In this document: positions 45,373 through 53,591 of the stretch, in pieces | Position numbering within the stretch: the stretch's first letter is position 1 | How the letters are laid out: each line of letters starts with the position of its first letter | Assembly: GCF_004340665.1 (NCBI RefSeq) | Contig: NZ_SLWO01000008.1 | Coordinates: forward strand, 62,001-126,000 | DNA length: 64,000 nucleotides | Source: Pedobacter psychrotolerans | GTDB lineage: Bacteria; Bacteroidota; Bacteroidia; Sphingobacteriales; Sphingobacteriaceae | Direction of reading: 5' to 3' | Translations under genes and position numbers: made by a program | Notes under the pieces: model-generated | What the model saw: only the letters and a program-made list of their open reading frames with translations | What the model was told of the DNA's origin: nothing | Database searches by the model: none

Positions 45373-46140
45373 ATAAGTTTATAGTCATGCAGATAAATTC
45401 TGTATTTCAAATTGATCAATAATATTTTTGTATGATTAATTTTATGTCAAAAATACCCCACAATTTCTGATCTTAGGATGATTGCTCGCTATTATTAAAG
45501 ATGACGATGAAGCAATTTTTTAAAAAAAGTCCCTTTATTGCCTGGAATATAAATGTTGAAACATTTTCCTGAGAAACAAAAAAAAGTTTCTTTAAGAAAT
45601 GTTTCGCTTGGGAGAAACAATTTATCGAGAAACAAAAAAATGTTTCTCTCTTTTTTGTTTCTCGGTTTATGATTTAATATTGCCGGTATCGCTTGTCGCT
45701 TGTTTTCAGTTCTTATAAATTACCAGCTATTGCAAGGTTAATTTTTCAAAACGAGCCAACCGCAAATTTTTAGTAATGGTACCGATGATTTGAGCTTATT
45801 ATTTCTCCATATGTTGTGGAGAAAGGGCAACACAATGCCCCAAAAGTTCCACAATATTTTAGTTGGTCTATCGTATGATAAGTAATACTAAAATTATTTT
45901 AAAATAAATACAATGTGTTTACTTGTTTAAAATCTGCATTTAAGTGCATTTCAATAAATATTTTCAAAACAGATGTATGGGTTAGCGCTTATAAATGAGC
46001 GATATAGATAATCATTGGCTTAATATTTGGTCGAGGCTTAATTATAGCATAACCAAATAATCAATTTTAATTTTAGCGGCAACTCATTCATTCTCAATAA
46101 AATGATTTTATCTAAAATGCTGAGGATGTGTTAAAGTTGA
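45373..46140. other. AT-rich gap upstream of vgrG with clustered GAGAAAC palindromes
   Basis: No plausible gene in about 770 bases. Between 45571 and 45664 the word GAGAAAC or its complement GTTTCTC occurs at 45571, 45612, 45627, 45642 and 45658. CGAGAAACAAAAAA (45626-45639) and TTTTTTGTTTCTCG (45651-45664) form a perfect fourteen-base inverted repeat. The remainder is AT-rich without recognised signals. Confidence 0.6.
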
Positions 46141-48039
46141 ATGGATGAATATCTAAACCATATGGAAAATCAACTCATCACCGAAATTAATATAGAAGAC
46201 CAGGCGATTCGTCATTTTGCCTCATTTAGTTTACAGCAAGCCTTTAATAGTCACCATTATTTTGAACTGCGGTTTAACCACGACCAGATGGGTGCGCCAG
46301 GTTTAATTAACCTGGATGACAGCCGAGATTTCGTCGGTAAAACCCTAACGGCCTCCTTTGGCTATTTAGCTGAACAAATGCAGCAATTTTCTGGTTTGGT
46401 TACCCGTGTAGAACTGGCGCAAAGCCATGGCTACCATGGGGTATTAATTGTGAGTGGTTACAGCCCCACCATTTTAATAGATAGGGGCGAAGATTTAGGA
46501 TCTTACCTGGATAAAGATTTAAATGAAATTGTAAAACTGGCCACAATCGATACTCCCGCTAATGATTTAAAAATTGTGGCGAATGCCAGCCGTCAGGCCA
46601 ACATAGATTACCTGATTCAGTATAAGGAAAGTGACTGGGAATTTTTAAACCGCCTTTCTGGCGAATACCATGAATGGCTGTACTATGATGGTAAGCAGCT
46701 CAATTTTGGTAAGCCCGATACGCAAAAAGACATTGCCTTATTTTATGGCAGGGATGTGCATAACCTGCAATATGCCATGGAACTGGCACCTTTAAAAAAC
46801 AAACGTTTTGCCTATAACCCCAAACAGGATGAAATACTGCAAAGCGAAAGCAGTGGCCAGGCAGATGGAAACCCTGATCTGGCACATGCCATCAAAGCTT
46901 CTAACCTGATGTACAGCAAAACCTTTAACCAGCCCTCCATGATCAGGGTTGATAACAGTGGAGACATTAAAAGCCATGTGGATAATGAAGAAAAGGCCAA
47001 CATCAGCGAGTTGCTAAAGGTGAATGCCAGTGGAGACCATGCCGGGTTAAGCATTGGCGCTATCGCGGAAATTACGATGAGCATCAGGCAGGAAATCGCC
47101 TTTGTAACAGAAAGCCTGGGTCGGTTTTTAATTACCAGCATTACCCATAACCTGGATGGAACAGGAAAATACCACAATACATTTGAAGGAGTAGTGGCCA
47201 GTACCGAACGGTTACTGGTGACGAATTATGATAAACCTCATCCGGATATGCAACTGGCCGATGTGGTTGATAATGATGACCCGCAAGGACAGGGACGGGT
47301 GAAGGTAAAATTGAAATGGGAATGCCACACCAATGATATAACTGAATGGCTGCGGGTGGTGAGTCCGAATGCGGGGACTGGTGATACCGGAAAAAACCGT
47401 GGCTTCCATGTGATCCCTGAAAAGGGCGACCAGGTAGTGATTGCTTTTGAAGAAGGCAATGTGGCACGGCCCGTGGTGATGGGTAGTGTTTACCATGGCA
47501 AAAGTGGCGACAGTTCTGGCTTTAAGAACAGTAATACGAAGGGTTTAACTTCCAGAAAAGGTAGTGCTTTAACTTTTGATGATTTAAACCATGCGCTGAA
47601 TATGGGCACCAGTGCGGCTAATTTTGTAAATATTAAAAACGGACAGGCTTTACTTACCGCACAGGCGGGAAATAAAATTGTGATCCAAAGTGGCAAAAGT
47701 ACCATCACCCTGGATAAGGAGGGGAATATTGCCATCAGTGGCGAGAACATCAGCATCAATGGGCGTGCTAGTATCGATATTCAATCGCCAAAAATTACCA
47801 TGGGGAATCTGGCTCCGGCAGAAGGTGCTACTCCAGAACAAACCGCTGCTGCTACGCAAACCATCGACATTAAGGCGAAAAAGATTACGGTAGAAGGAGA
47901 AGAAAGCATCGAAAATACGGCGCCCCTGGTTGATTTAGGTAAAGATGCCGAAGGCCTTACCAATATGAAGGGCAAAACAGTTAATATAGATGGTGCGGAA
48001 GAAATTAACCTGAGTTCAACAATTATTAATTCGAATTAA
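46141..48039 (+). CDS. VgrG-like spike protein (type VI secretion, Bacteroidota type)
   Basis: A 632-residue protein. The N-terminal gp27-like region (about 10-370) includes YKESDWEFLNRLSGEYHEWL, the usual VgrG signature. The gp5 OB-fold (about 380-450) includes DPQGQGRVKVKLKWE and GFHVIPEKGDQVVIAFEEGN. The C-terminal part (500-632) is a repetitive beta-helix needle (IAISGENISINGRASIDIQS). The base composition is visibly less AT-rich than in flanking genes. The next genes are two unknown proteins and a DUF4280 effector, so this VgrG most likely carries that effector. No Hcp, sheath or TssM-like genes are in the window. Confidence 0.9.
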   Translation: MDEYLNHMENQLITEINIEDQAIRHFASFSLQQAFNSHHYFELRFNHDQMGAPGLINLDDSRDFVGKTLTASFGYLAEQMQQFSGLVTRVELAQSHGYHGVLIVSGYSPTILIDRGEDLGSYLDKDLNEIVKLATIDTPANDLKIVANASRQANIDYLIQYKESDWEFLNRLSGEYHEWLYYDGKQLNFGKPDTQKDIALFYGRDVHNLQYAMELAPLKNKRFAYNPKQDEILQSESSGQADGNPDLAHAIKASNLMYSKTFNQPSMIRVDNSGDIKSHVDNEEKANISELLKVNASGDHAGLSIGAIAEITMSIRQEIAFVTESLGRFLITSITHNLDGTGKYHNTFEGVVASTERLLVTNYDKPHPDMQLADVVDNDDPQGQGRVKVKLKWECHTNDITEWLRVVSPNAGTGDTGKNRGFHVIPEKGDQVVIAFEEGNVARPVVMGSVYHGKSGDSSGFKNSNTKGLTSRKGSALTFDDLNHALNMGTSAANFVNIKNGQALLTAQAGNKIVIQSGKSTITLDKEGNIAISGENISINGRASIDIQSPKITMGNLAPAEGATPEQTAAATQTIDIKAKKITVEGEESIENTAPLVDLGKDAEGLTNMKGKTVNIDGAEEINLSSTIINSN

Positions 48040-48041
48040 TA

Positions 48042-48494
48042 ATGAGCTGGTTGAATGATTTCTTAGGAATAGGTAAAAGCGACGCTGAACTGGATTCAGA
48101 AGCTTTTCCGCCGGTTATTGGCTCTGATAAACAACTTTTTAGTTTTACGTATAAACATAAACACTGGCTGGCAAACCGTGATGTAACGCACCATATTACA
48201 GGTGATATTGCCATTGGTGTACAGTTGGAGCATTCCAAAATCCAAAAATGGAGTATTTTAATGAACAACGTACAATGCGATTGGTCGTTAAACTGTCTGC
48301 CAGAAATTTACCTGTTTTTCAATTGTATCAAAAGAATCGAAATTTATATGGATGAGCAGGGCCATGTACTGGATACACTTTATCCCATTAGCCAGTCACT
48401 GTTTTTAAAAGAGAAGAAAAAACAAATATCTACACATGTAAAAGATAAAAAGCAGGCTGCAAACCTCCAGCGTTTTTTTGAAAGAAATCTTTAA
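48042..48494 (+). CDS. Unknown protein between VgrG and effector (linker 1)
   Basis: A 150-residue protein beginning MSWLNDFLGIGKSDAEL, 2 bases after the vgrG stop. It has no signal peptide or membrane helix. Sequence is mixed alpha/beta with notable tryptophans and VQCDWSLNCLPEIYLFFNCI in the middle. No family recognised. Position between spike and effector suggests an adaptor or effector chaperone; that is inference. Confidence 0.6.
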   Translation: MSWLNDFLGIGKSDAELDSEAFPPVIGSDKQLFSFTYKHKHWLANRDVTHHITGDIAIGVQLEHSKIQKWSILMNNVQCDWSLNCLPEIYLFFNCIKRIEIYMDEQGHVLDTLYPISQSLFLKEKKKQISTHVKDKKQAANLQRFFERNL

Positions 48495-48545
48495 AATACG
48501 CTTTTCTTACAAAAAATAATTCCACATAACGCGGTAATCAGAACC

Positions 48546-48977
48546 ATGATCAGTGCTTATAAGGCTGCTAACCTTCACAACAGCCAGCCCGGCTTTAATC
48601 AGCTTGCAGAACCGCTTCACATCCCCGGTTACTTTGGTAATGAAGCTATTTTACCAGTAAAAGCTTGCTGGTTGTACAAACCTGGAAAGGATAGTGCTAC
48701 AGATTTGGCTTGGTTACGGCTAGGCGGATTAGATGAGGCAATATATCAAAAGCAGCATTTAAGCAATTGGATGCATACCCTGAACGGAAATTTTGATAGC
48801 GATGATAGCTTAAAAGTAGATTTTGCTGAGCAATACCGTTTTAAAACTGCAGATGCGCTTAAGGTAACCCATTTAACCTATGCAAACAGTTACCTGGAAA
48901 CCATAGTAGCCAAAGGTTGGTATAAGGAAGAAGAGGTGATTATTTCTGCAACAGAAAAGGAGGTAACACATGGCTAA
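48546..48977 (+). CDS. Unknown protein between VgrG and effector (linker 2)
   Basis: A 143-residue soluble protein (MISAYKAANLHNSQPGFNQL...), with repeated aromatic residues (KACWLYKPG, LAWLRLGG). Its stop overlaps the start of the DUF4280 gene by 8 bases, so the two should be translated together. No family recognised. A second adaptor, or a domain associated with loading the PAAR-like tip, is possible. Confidence 0.6.
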   Translation: MISAYKAANLHNSQPGFNQLAEPLHIPGYFGNEAILPVKACWLYKPGKDSATDLAWLRLGGLDEAIYQKQHLSNWMHTLNGNFDSDDSLKVDFAEQYRFKTADALKVTHLTYANSYLETIVAKGWYKEEEVIISATEKEVTHG

Positions 48978-50388
48978 GGATGATTTGTATGCCTTTCATG
49001 GCGTAATCTTAAAGTGTGATAAGGGGGCAACTGTTTTACCCTTGCTTACTACCCCGAAAAAACATGCGGTAAGTAAACTACAAATAGCCACTGTAACTGA
49101 TAATATTCCGGTGGTGAATATTCCCAGCTTTGGGGTATGTTCCATTACCGGGAGTGCCTGCATGCCGGTAGCCCCGCAATGGCTAAAAGCACACGATGGT
49201 GCACAAAAAGTATTGGGGCAGGCACCACTGTTGTTTTCTTCATATTGCAAATGCCAGGCGGGGGGTACCATAGAAATATTTCCTAGTGTAGATGAAGCAA
49301 TGGCTGCATTGGAAAACGATAAAGAAAGTAGGGTAGATGGCATCCCACTGCTGGATGGGATATTGGGCGCAGCCTTAACCTCGCCTATTGGCCCCATACT
49401 GGATCTGTTTACCGATGGTGGCGCAGATGTAACGCAAGGCGTTGGCCGTGGCTTTAGGCAAGGATTAAAAGGCACCTGGAATGGTTTGGTGCAAATGGTG
49501 AGCCACCCGGTAGAAACCGCAAAGGGGCTAACTAAAATGGTAGGCATTGCGGTAGTGGGTTATGGCACACAATCTCCTGTAGGGCAAATGTCTACACCCG
49601 ATCAACGGCTGAAAGATTTTGATTCAGTTTTTGGTACTGATCTGGCGCCAACGCATGAGGCCATTGGCGATGCCATAGCTGACGGATGGGATAAGAAGGT
49701 AGTAAATGGTACCACCGAAGAACGCAGTGAGGTGGTTGGCGAAGTTTATGAAGGTGTGCTGGAAGCAGTAGTGGGTACTAAAGGTGCGGGCGCGGCCGTA
49801 AAGGGGGTAACCTCCGCAGGTAAATTTGTTTTAGGTGCCGATAGAATGGCAGGAATAACCGCGGCAATTGCTAAATTGCAGAGTGCTATGAAGCTGGAAG
49901 CTTTGGCAGGTAAAGTGAAAGGGATTTTTAAGGTGGGGGTTAAAGAAGATAGAATTACTTCAAAAATTCCTGATAAAGCATTGTTGAATGGTGAAGGAAA
50001 AATTGGGACTTATAGCGAATTGAGAGACGCTGGTTCTGTGGGTGATGATATAACACCCCATCATATGCCTTCAGATGCTTATATGAAAAAAAATAATGTG
50101 CCTGACTACACAAGAGATGATGGATTATCTATGAATATGGAACAACCACATCCTGGTAAAGGAGGTAGACATCGTCGTACATCAACCTACGATAACAACA
50201 TGACAAAGGCCGAGCAAAATGCTTATTGGGAAAAAACTCCAAGGGAGGCTTTAGCACATGACATAAAGGATGCTAGAAAAATTTATAAAGAAGATGGATT
50301 ATATAACAAAGAAATTAGAGAGAGTCTTCGCGATTATATAAAACAAGCAAAAGAGAAATATCCAGATCTTTATAAAAAAAGCAAATAG
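48970..50388 (+). CDS. DUF4280 (PAAR-like) protein with C-terminal polymorphic toxin
   Basis: A 472-residue effector. Residues 1-110 are a DUF4280 domain (GVILKCDKGA, VVNIPSFGVCSITGSACMPV, CKCQAGGTIEIFP), which caps the VgrG spike like PAAR. Residues 115-325 are a Gly/Ala/Val-rich linker region. From about residue 330 (nt 49,960) the sequence becomes AT-rich and charged and carries a His-rich toxin module: DDITPHHMPSDAYM, GLSMNMEQPHPG and GGRHRRTSTY. The clustered His and Asn resemble nuclease-type polymorphic toxin ends; catalytic activity is inferred, not shown. An immunity-type gene starts 12 bases after it. Confidence 0.85.
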   Translation: MAKDDLYAFHGVILKCDKGATVLPLLTTPKKHAVSKLQIATVTDNIPVVNIPSFGVCSITGSACMPVAPQWLKAHDGAQKVLGQAPLLFSSYCKCQAGGTIEIFPSVDEAMAALENDKESRVDGIPLLDGILGAALTSPIGPILDLFTDGGADVTQGVGRGFRQGLKGTWNGLVQMVSHPVETAKGLTKMVGIAVVGYGTQSPVGQMSTPDQRLKDFDSVFGTDLAPTHEAIGDAIADGWDKKVVNGTTEERSEVVGEVYEGVLEAVVGTKGAGAAVKGVTSAGKFVLGADRMAGITAAIAKLQSAMKLEALAGKVKGIFKVGVKEDRITSKIPDKALLNGEGKIGTYSELRDAGSVGDDITPHHMPSDAYMKKNNVPDYTRDDGLSMNMEQPHPGKGGRHRRTSTYDNNMTKAEQNAYWEKTPREALAHDIKDARKIYKEDGLYNKEIRESLRDYIKQAKEKYPDLYKKSK

Positions 50389-50400
50389 TAACAAAATACC

Positions 50401-50865
50401 ATGGAAATAAAGCAATTAGAATCTCAACTCATTGAAAATAAACTGATGAGAACTTACGAAGAAACAGGTCTTTATGAAGAAGCTGTTGATGAGTTATTTA
50501 ACGAAAATAATCCAGAATGCATTAATTCATTGATAAAAGGTTTTTCCGATGCAACTGAAAACGAAGAAGTAATGTTTTCAAATTTGCATGGTATCGAATA
50601 TTTTTCTAAGACTTTGGGACTTGAGACTTATATTAAAATCATACTACCTAAATTAAAGGAAATGCAAGTAGATGCATATGGTTGGGCAGAAACTTTTTTT
50701 CTAAGATTATTAAATAACGACGCAGCTTTAGATGCACTGATTCGAAACGTTGAGTATTTATCTCAAGAAAACAAAATATTTATTCGCAAAATGGTAGAAA
50801 ACCTCAGTGAAAGGAATCCTGAACGCTTCAAAAATAAAGGTGATATTATTATCTCTAAATTATAA
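50401..50865 (+). CDS. Imm30-like immunity protein
   Basis: A 154-residue acidic, all-helical protein beginning 12 bases after the toxin stop, the classic place for the cognate immunity gene. EVMFSNLHGIEYF, WAETFFLRLLNNDAALDALI and the overall helix pattern match my recollection of the Imm30 family. It should bind and block the DUF4280-linked toxin. The match to Imm30 is from memory and moderate. Confidence 0.72.
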   Translation: MEIKQLESQLIENKLMRTYEETGLYEEAVDELFNENNPECINSLIKGFSDATENEEVMFSNLHGIEYFSKTLGLETYIKIILPKLKEMQVDAYGWAETFFLRLLNNDAALDALIRNVEYLSQENKIFIRKMVENLSERNPERFKNKGDIIISKL

Positions 50866-50875
50866 TCAAAAAGGA

Positions 50876-51688
50876 GTGAACAAAGTAGAAATATTAACCC
50901 AGAAGATTAAACAGGTGATAAGCGGCGAGATTCAGATTCCATACAATCGTGGAGAGTATAATTCTGTAAACGATTATTGGTATCCGCACCCACCTGCCCT
51001 CTTCCCGTTATTTCTGGGTTCGGGAGCTTTTTATTATGGCATCATAAATCATTTTTTTATTAACAGACAAAAAACTTTTGTCGAGTATTCTTTAGAAACT
51101 GGATACATTTCAGAGCGGTACAGAAACTCAGATCAGTTTCTCACCAAATTACTTCTGGAAATGATTATGCTTAAAGAAGAAATAACGGATGAGATCGTAG
51201 ATTTCGCTGAAAAAATTGATTACAAGAACGTATCTGACATTTATGCTTTTGCTGAAAAATATGGAGATAATCCGGAAGAATTTAAGCATTTAATTTTTTT
51301 CGAGTCGGACTTGCCTTTATTCTATGCTAAAAGCTTAGAAGAATATAAAGGTGATTATCCTTCATCATCTAAAATTTTAAATGTTAAGCAAATTCATAAC
51401 TCTTGCTCGTTTGAAATTGCTGATCCATCACATCTGAAGGAAATCCAAAATTTACCTAAATGGTTAATTGGAGAAAACCCTCAAAAGGAATTATTTGATG
51501 AACTACTTAAGCAAAATGATATAAAAGGTGCCTGGTTAACACTTAATAGCAAAGGATGGCAGTTGGAAGATGTCGCGATTGCGTTAGCAAAATTGAAATT
51601 TAAAACGAATGACAAGCTGTTTCATTTAGTTGCAGATAATTGGATTGATGGCTGGGCTAACTCAAATTTTAAAGAAGATTCTTACTAG
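50876..51688 (+). CDS. Putative additional immunity-type protein
   Basis: A 270-residue protein from a GTG at 50876 directly after AAAAAGGA; a longer frame from GTG 50807 would overlap the immunity gene by 59 bases and is less likely. The N-terminal half holds YWYPHPPALFPLFLGSGAFY, resembling the aromatic core of SUKH-like immunity proteins, and the rest is helical and acidic. No exact family is recognised. It lies 10 bases after the Imm30-like gene and belongs to the same run. Confidence 0.6.
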   Translation: MNKVEILTQKIKQVISGEIQIPYNRGEYNSVNDYWYPHPPALFPLFLGSGAFYYGIINHFFINRQKTFVEYSLETGYISERYRNSDQFLTKLLLEMIMLKEEITDEIVDFAEKIDYKNVSDIYAFAEKYGDNPEEFKHLIFFESDLPLFYAKSLEEYKGDYPSSSKILNVKQIHNSCSFEIADPSHLKEIQNLPKWLIGENPQKELFDELLKQNDIKGAWLTLNSKGWQLEDVAIALAKLKFKTNDKLFHLVADNWIDGWANSNFKEDSY

Positions 51689-51995
51689 CTACAAAATTGA
51701 AAATACCATAACACCATTATTTTAAGCTTTTTAGAAAAGTCAAATTTGCTTCCACTTGGCTTCATGATCGTTTAAGTAGTTCATAGTATGGTTGGGAAAA
51801 GAAATTAGCAATAATATTTCCGCAATCCCGGATCTTATTGAAATTACTTATTCAAGTATTTTAGGTACTCCATATACTATTCAAAATTAGATTTTCTTAG
51901 ATTCATACCCGGTTGAGAGATTCACATATTAAGGTGGTGTGTCAAATTGAAAAAAAAGTGGCCTTTAAGAAAAAATAATATATTTAAAAAAGATT
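51689..51995. other. Gap with no clear gene
   Basis: 307 AT-rich bases between immunity genes. A short open stretch (about 51806-51890) reads NNISAIPDLIEITYSSILGT then PYTIQN and a stop, which could be the tail of a decayed gene. There is no start codon or flanking homology to support it, and I see no terminator or promoter here. Confidence 0.35.
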
Positions 51996-52448
51996 ATGGA
52001 AGTGATTAAATTTCAAAATGGTGATCCAAAAAACATAGCTTATCTGGAAGATGAATTTTCAATTGAGTTACCAATTGATTATAGAAATTTTTTAATTGAG
52101 AACAATGGAGCTGATATTGAAAACGGATTTTTTTATGTCAAAGAAATAAATCAAGCAATACCAATGGGCTATTTTTTTGGCATAGATACAAAAGAAAAGG
52201 CCGCAGATATAGTCAGAATTAATAAAGAGTATGGAGATGATATAGCAGAGTCATCCTTTTTAATAGGAAATGATATTGGTTCAGGCTTTTTATTACTGGT
52301 ATTTGACGGGGAGAATGACGGCATATGGTATTATGACCATACATATTTTTTTAAAGAATCTACTGATGAATTAAATACTTATTTCATTGCGGAGTCTTTT
52401 TCTGATTTCTTAAAAATATTAGAAACCACACCTGCTACGAAAGTGTAA
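51996..52448 (+). CDS. SMI1/KNR4 (SUKH) immunity family protein
   Basis: A 150-residue acidic protein. IELPIDYRNFLIENNGADIE near the start and FLIGNDIGSGFLLLVFDGEN in the middle are the SUKH-1 signature, a family whose bacterial members mostly act as immunity proteins to polymorphic toxins. No matching toxin is adjacent, so it is probably an orphan immunity gene. It ends just before a good terminator. Confidence 0.88.
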   Translation: MEVIKFQNGDPKNIAYLEDEFSIELPIDYRNFLIENNGADIENGFFYVKEINQAIPMGYFFGIDTKEKAADIVRINKEYGDDIAESSFLIGNDIGSGFLLLVFDGENDGIWYYDHTYFFKESTDELNTYFIAESFSDFLKILETTPATKV

Positions 52449-52469
52449 GAATGTTAATAACAAATATTT

Positions 52470-52496
52470 AAAAGCTCCTAATGGAGCTTTTACTTT
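52470..52496 (+). terminator. Terminator after the SUKH gene
   Basis: Nine-base stem AAAAGCTCC (52470-52478) and GGAGCTTTT (52483-52491) with a four-base loop, followed by ACTTTTAGG. It is 22 bases after the stop codon. Confidence 0.75.
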
Positions 52497-52537
52497 TAGG
52501 AGCTTATTATAATTAGTTTGTGTTATAATTTAATATT

Positions 52538-53017
52538 ATGAAAAAATTAGAAAATATTATTTCTGCGATAAAGGAACAGAATTTAAAATATGGCGATCAG
52601 CTTCCATCACCTGCTAGTACTGAAGAAATCAATGATTTAGAAAGGAAAACAACGCAAATATTTCAAGTGGAATTACCTGAAGCATACAAAGGTATATTAT
52701 CACAAACAAACGGAATCGATAATGATGGTGTTATGCTGTATGGGACTAAAACACTACCCATTGAAGGCTATCAAGACCGGTTTATTTCTGGTTTAATGGC
52801 GGCAAATGAAGAATGGAAGGAATTTGCTGGTTATTTATTTTACGCAGAATCGGATATGTATTTGTTCGTACAGTCTTTGAGCGATAAAAGCTTTAGCTAT
52901 CGATCCAGAGAGCGTTTTGAGGATGTTATTTTCTCTACTGAAGACAATGAATTATTTTTTGAGATTATACTCAACCTTTCTTTAGGAGAGAATAGTGAGG
53001 AAGAATATAGTAATTAG
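52538..53017 (+). CDS. YrhA/SMI1-type immunity family protein
   Basis: A 159-residue acidic protein. EEINDLERKTTQIFQVELPE and YKGILSQTNGIDNDGVML form the SUKH-like beginning, and KEFAGYLFYAESDMYLFV and FEIILNLSLGENSEEE the end. This pattern matches the YrhA group of SMI1/KNR4-related proteins. It is the second orphan immunity-type gene in the row. A fragment of a related gene lies at 53423-53584. Confidence 0.8.
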   Translation: MKKLENIISAIKEQNLKYGDQLPSPASTEEINDLERKTTQIFQVELPEAYKGILSQTNGIDNDGVMLYGTKTLPIEGYQDRFISGLMAANEEWKEFAGYLFYAESDMYLFVQSLSDKSFSYRSRERFEDVIFSTEDNELFFEIILNLSLGENSEEEYSN

Positions 53018-53048
53018 TTCAAGGAAAAGTTCTTGTTAAACCATAAAA

Positions 53049-53414
53049 ATGAAGATATTTATTTCACCATTAGCAAAACCAGATTGGGCTGTTGATAAAG
53101 ATGTATTTATTGAGGCTTTGAGAACAAATTGGAAGGAAGTTATTATAAATAAAATTGAAGATGAAAGCAGAAAATATTCTTTTACTTGGTCTATAACTCA
53201 AAATGATAAAGATGTATTAGAAGGAAAACTAGACAAAGATGGCAGTACATTTGTGCTCGAATCTGAAGACTATCTATTGCTTTATAAATGCTCGCTTTAT
53301 TGTAGGGAATTTATGCCATCAACCGCTCACATTATATTTTATGATGAAAATTATTCATTTAATTTAGAATTAAATGATAAACTATCTAAAAAGGATTTTA
53401 TTGATGTGCTTTAG
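53049..53414 (+). CDS. Unknown small protein in the immunity array
   Basis: A 121-residue acidic protein beginning MKIFISPLAKPDWAVDKDVF, 31 bases after the YrhA-like gene. No signal, helix or recognised domain. Its size, acidity and position suggest another immunity-type protein; that is inference only. Confidence 0.55.
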   Translation: MKIFISPLAKPDWAVDKDVFIEALRTNWKEVIINKIEDESRKYSFTWSITQNDKDVLEGKLDKDGSTFVLESEDYLLLYKCSLYCREFMPSTAHIIFYDENYSFNLELNDKLSKKDFIDVL

Positions 53415-53422
53415 CCTAGTTT

Positions 53423-53584
53423 ATGTGTGCGATTCTCGATAGCTTCGATCGCGTGATTTTTACCGCTAAGAACTATAAATTATTTTTTGAGATTATACTC
53501 AATTCGGAATCCTCAAAAAAAACTTATAAAATATCTCAACAAGTTAGAGCAAAATGCTCATCTCTCATTTGTCGTTATGAATAA
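53423..53584 (+). pseudogene. Fragment of a second YrhA-like immunity gene
   Basis: A 53-codon open fragment reads SFDRVIFTAKNYKLFFEIIL, aligned without gaps to the end of the YrhA-like protein upstream (RFEDVIFSTEDNELFFEIIL). A 25-base stretch is identical in both (52950-52974 and 53478-53502). The upstream two thirds of the gene are missing. After the shared part the sequence diverges. It is best read as the decayed 3' end of a duplicated immunity gene. Confidence 0.65.
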
Positions 53585-53591
53585 TGTAGAC

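Noticed and set aside
46700-47860. Several minus-strand open frames within vgrG
   Set aside because: Shadow frames of a less AT-rich coding region; no protein family resemblance.
51806-51890. Short frame reading NNISAIPDLIEITYSSILGT as a pseudogene
   Set aside because: No start, no flanking homology and too short to assign.
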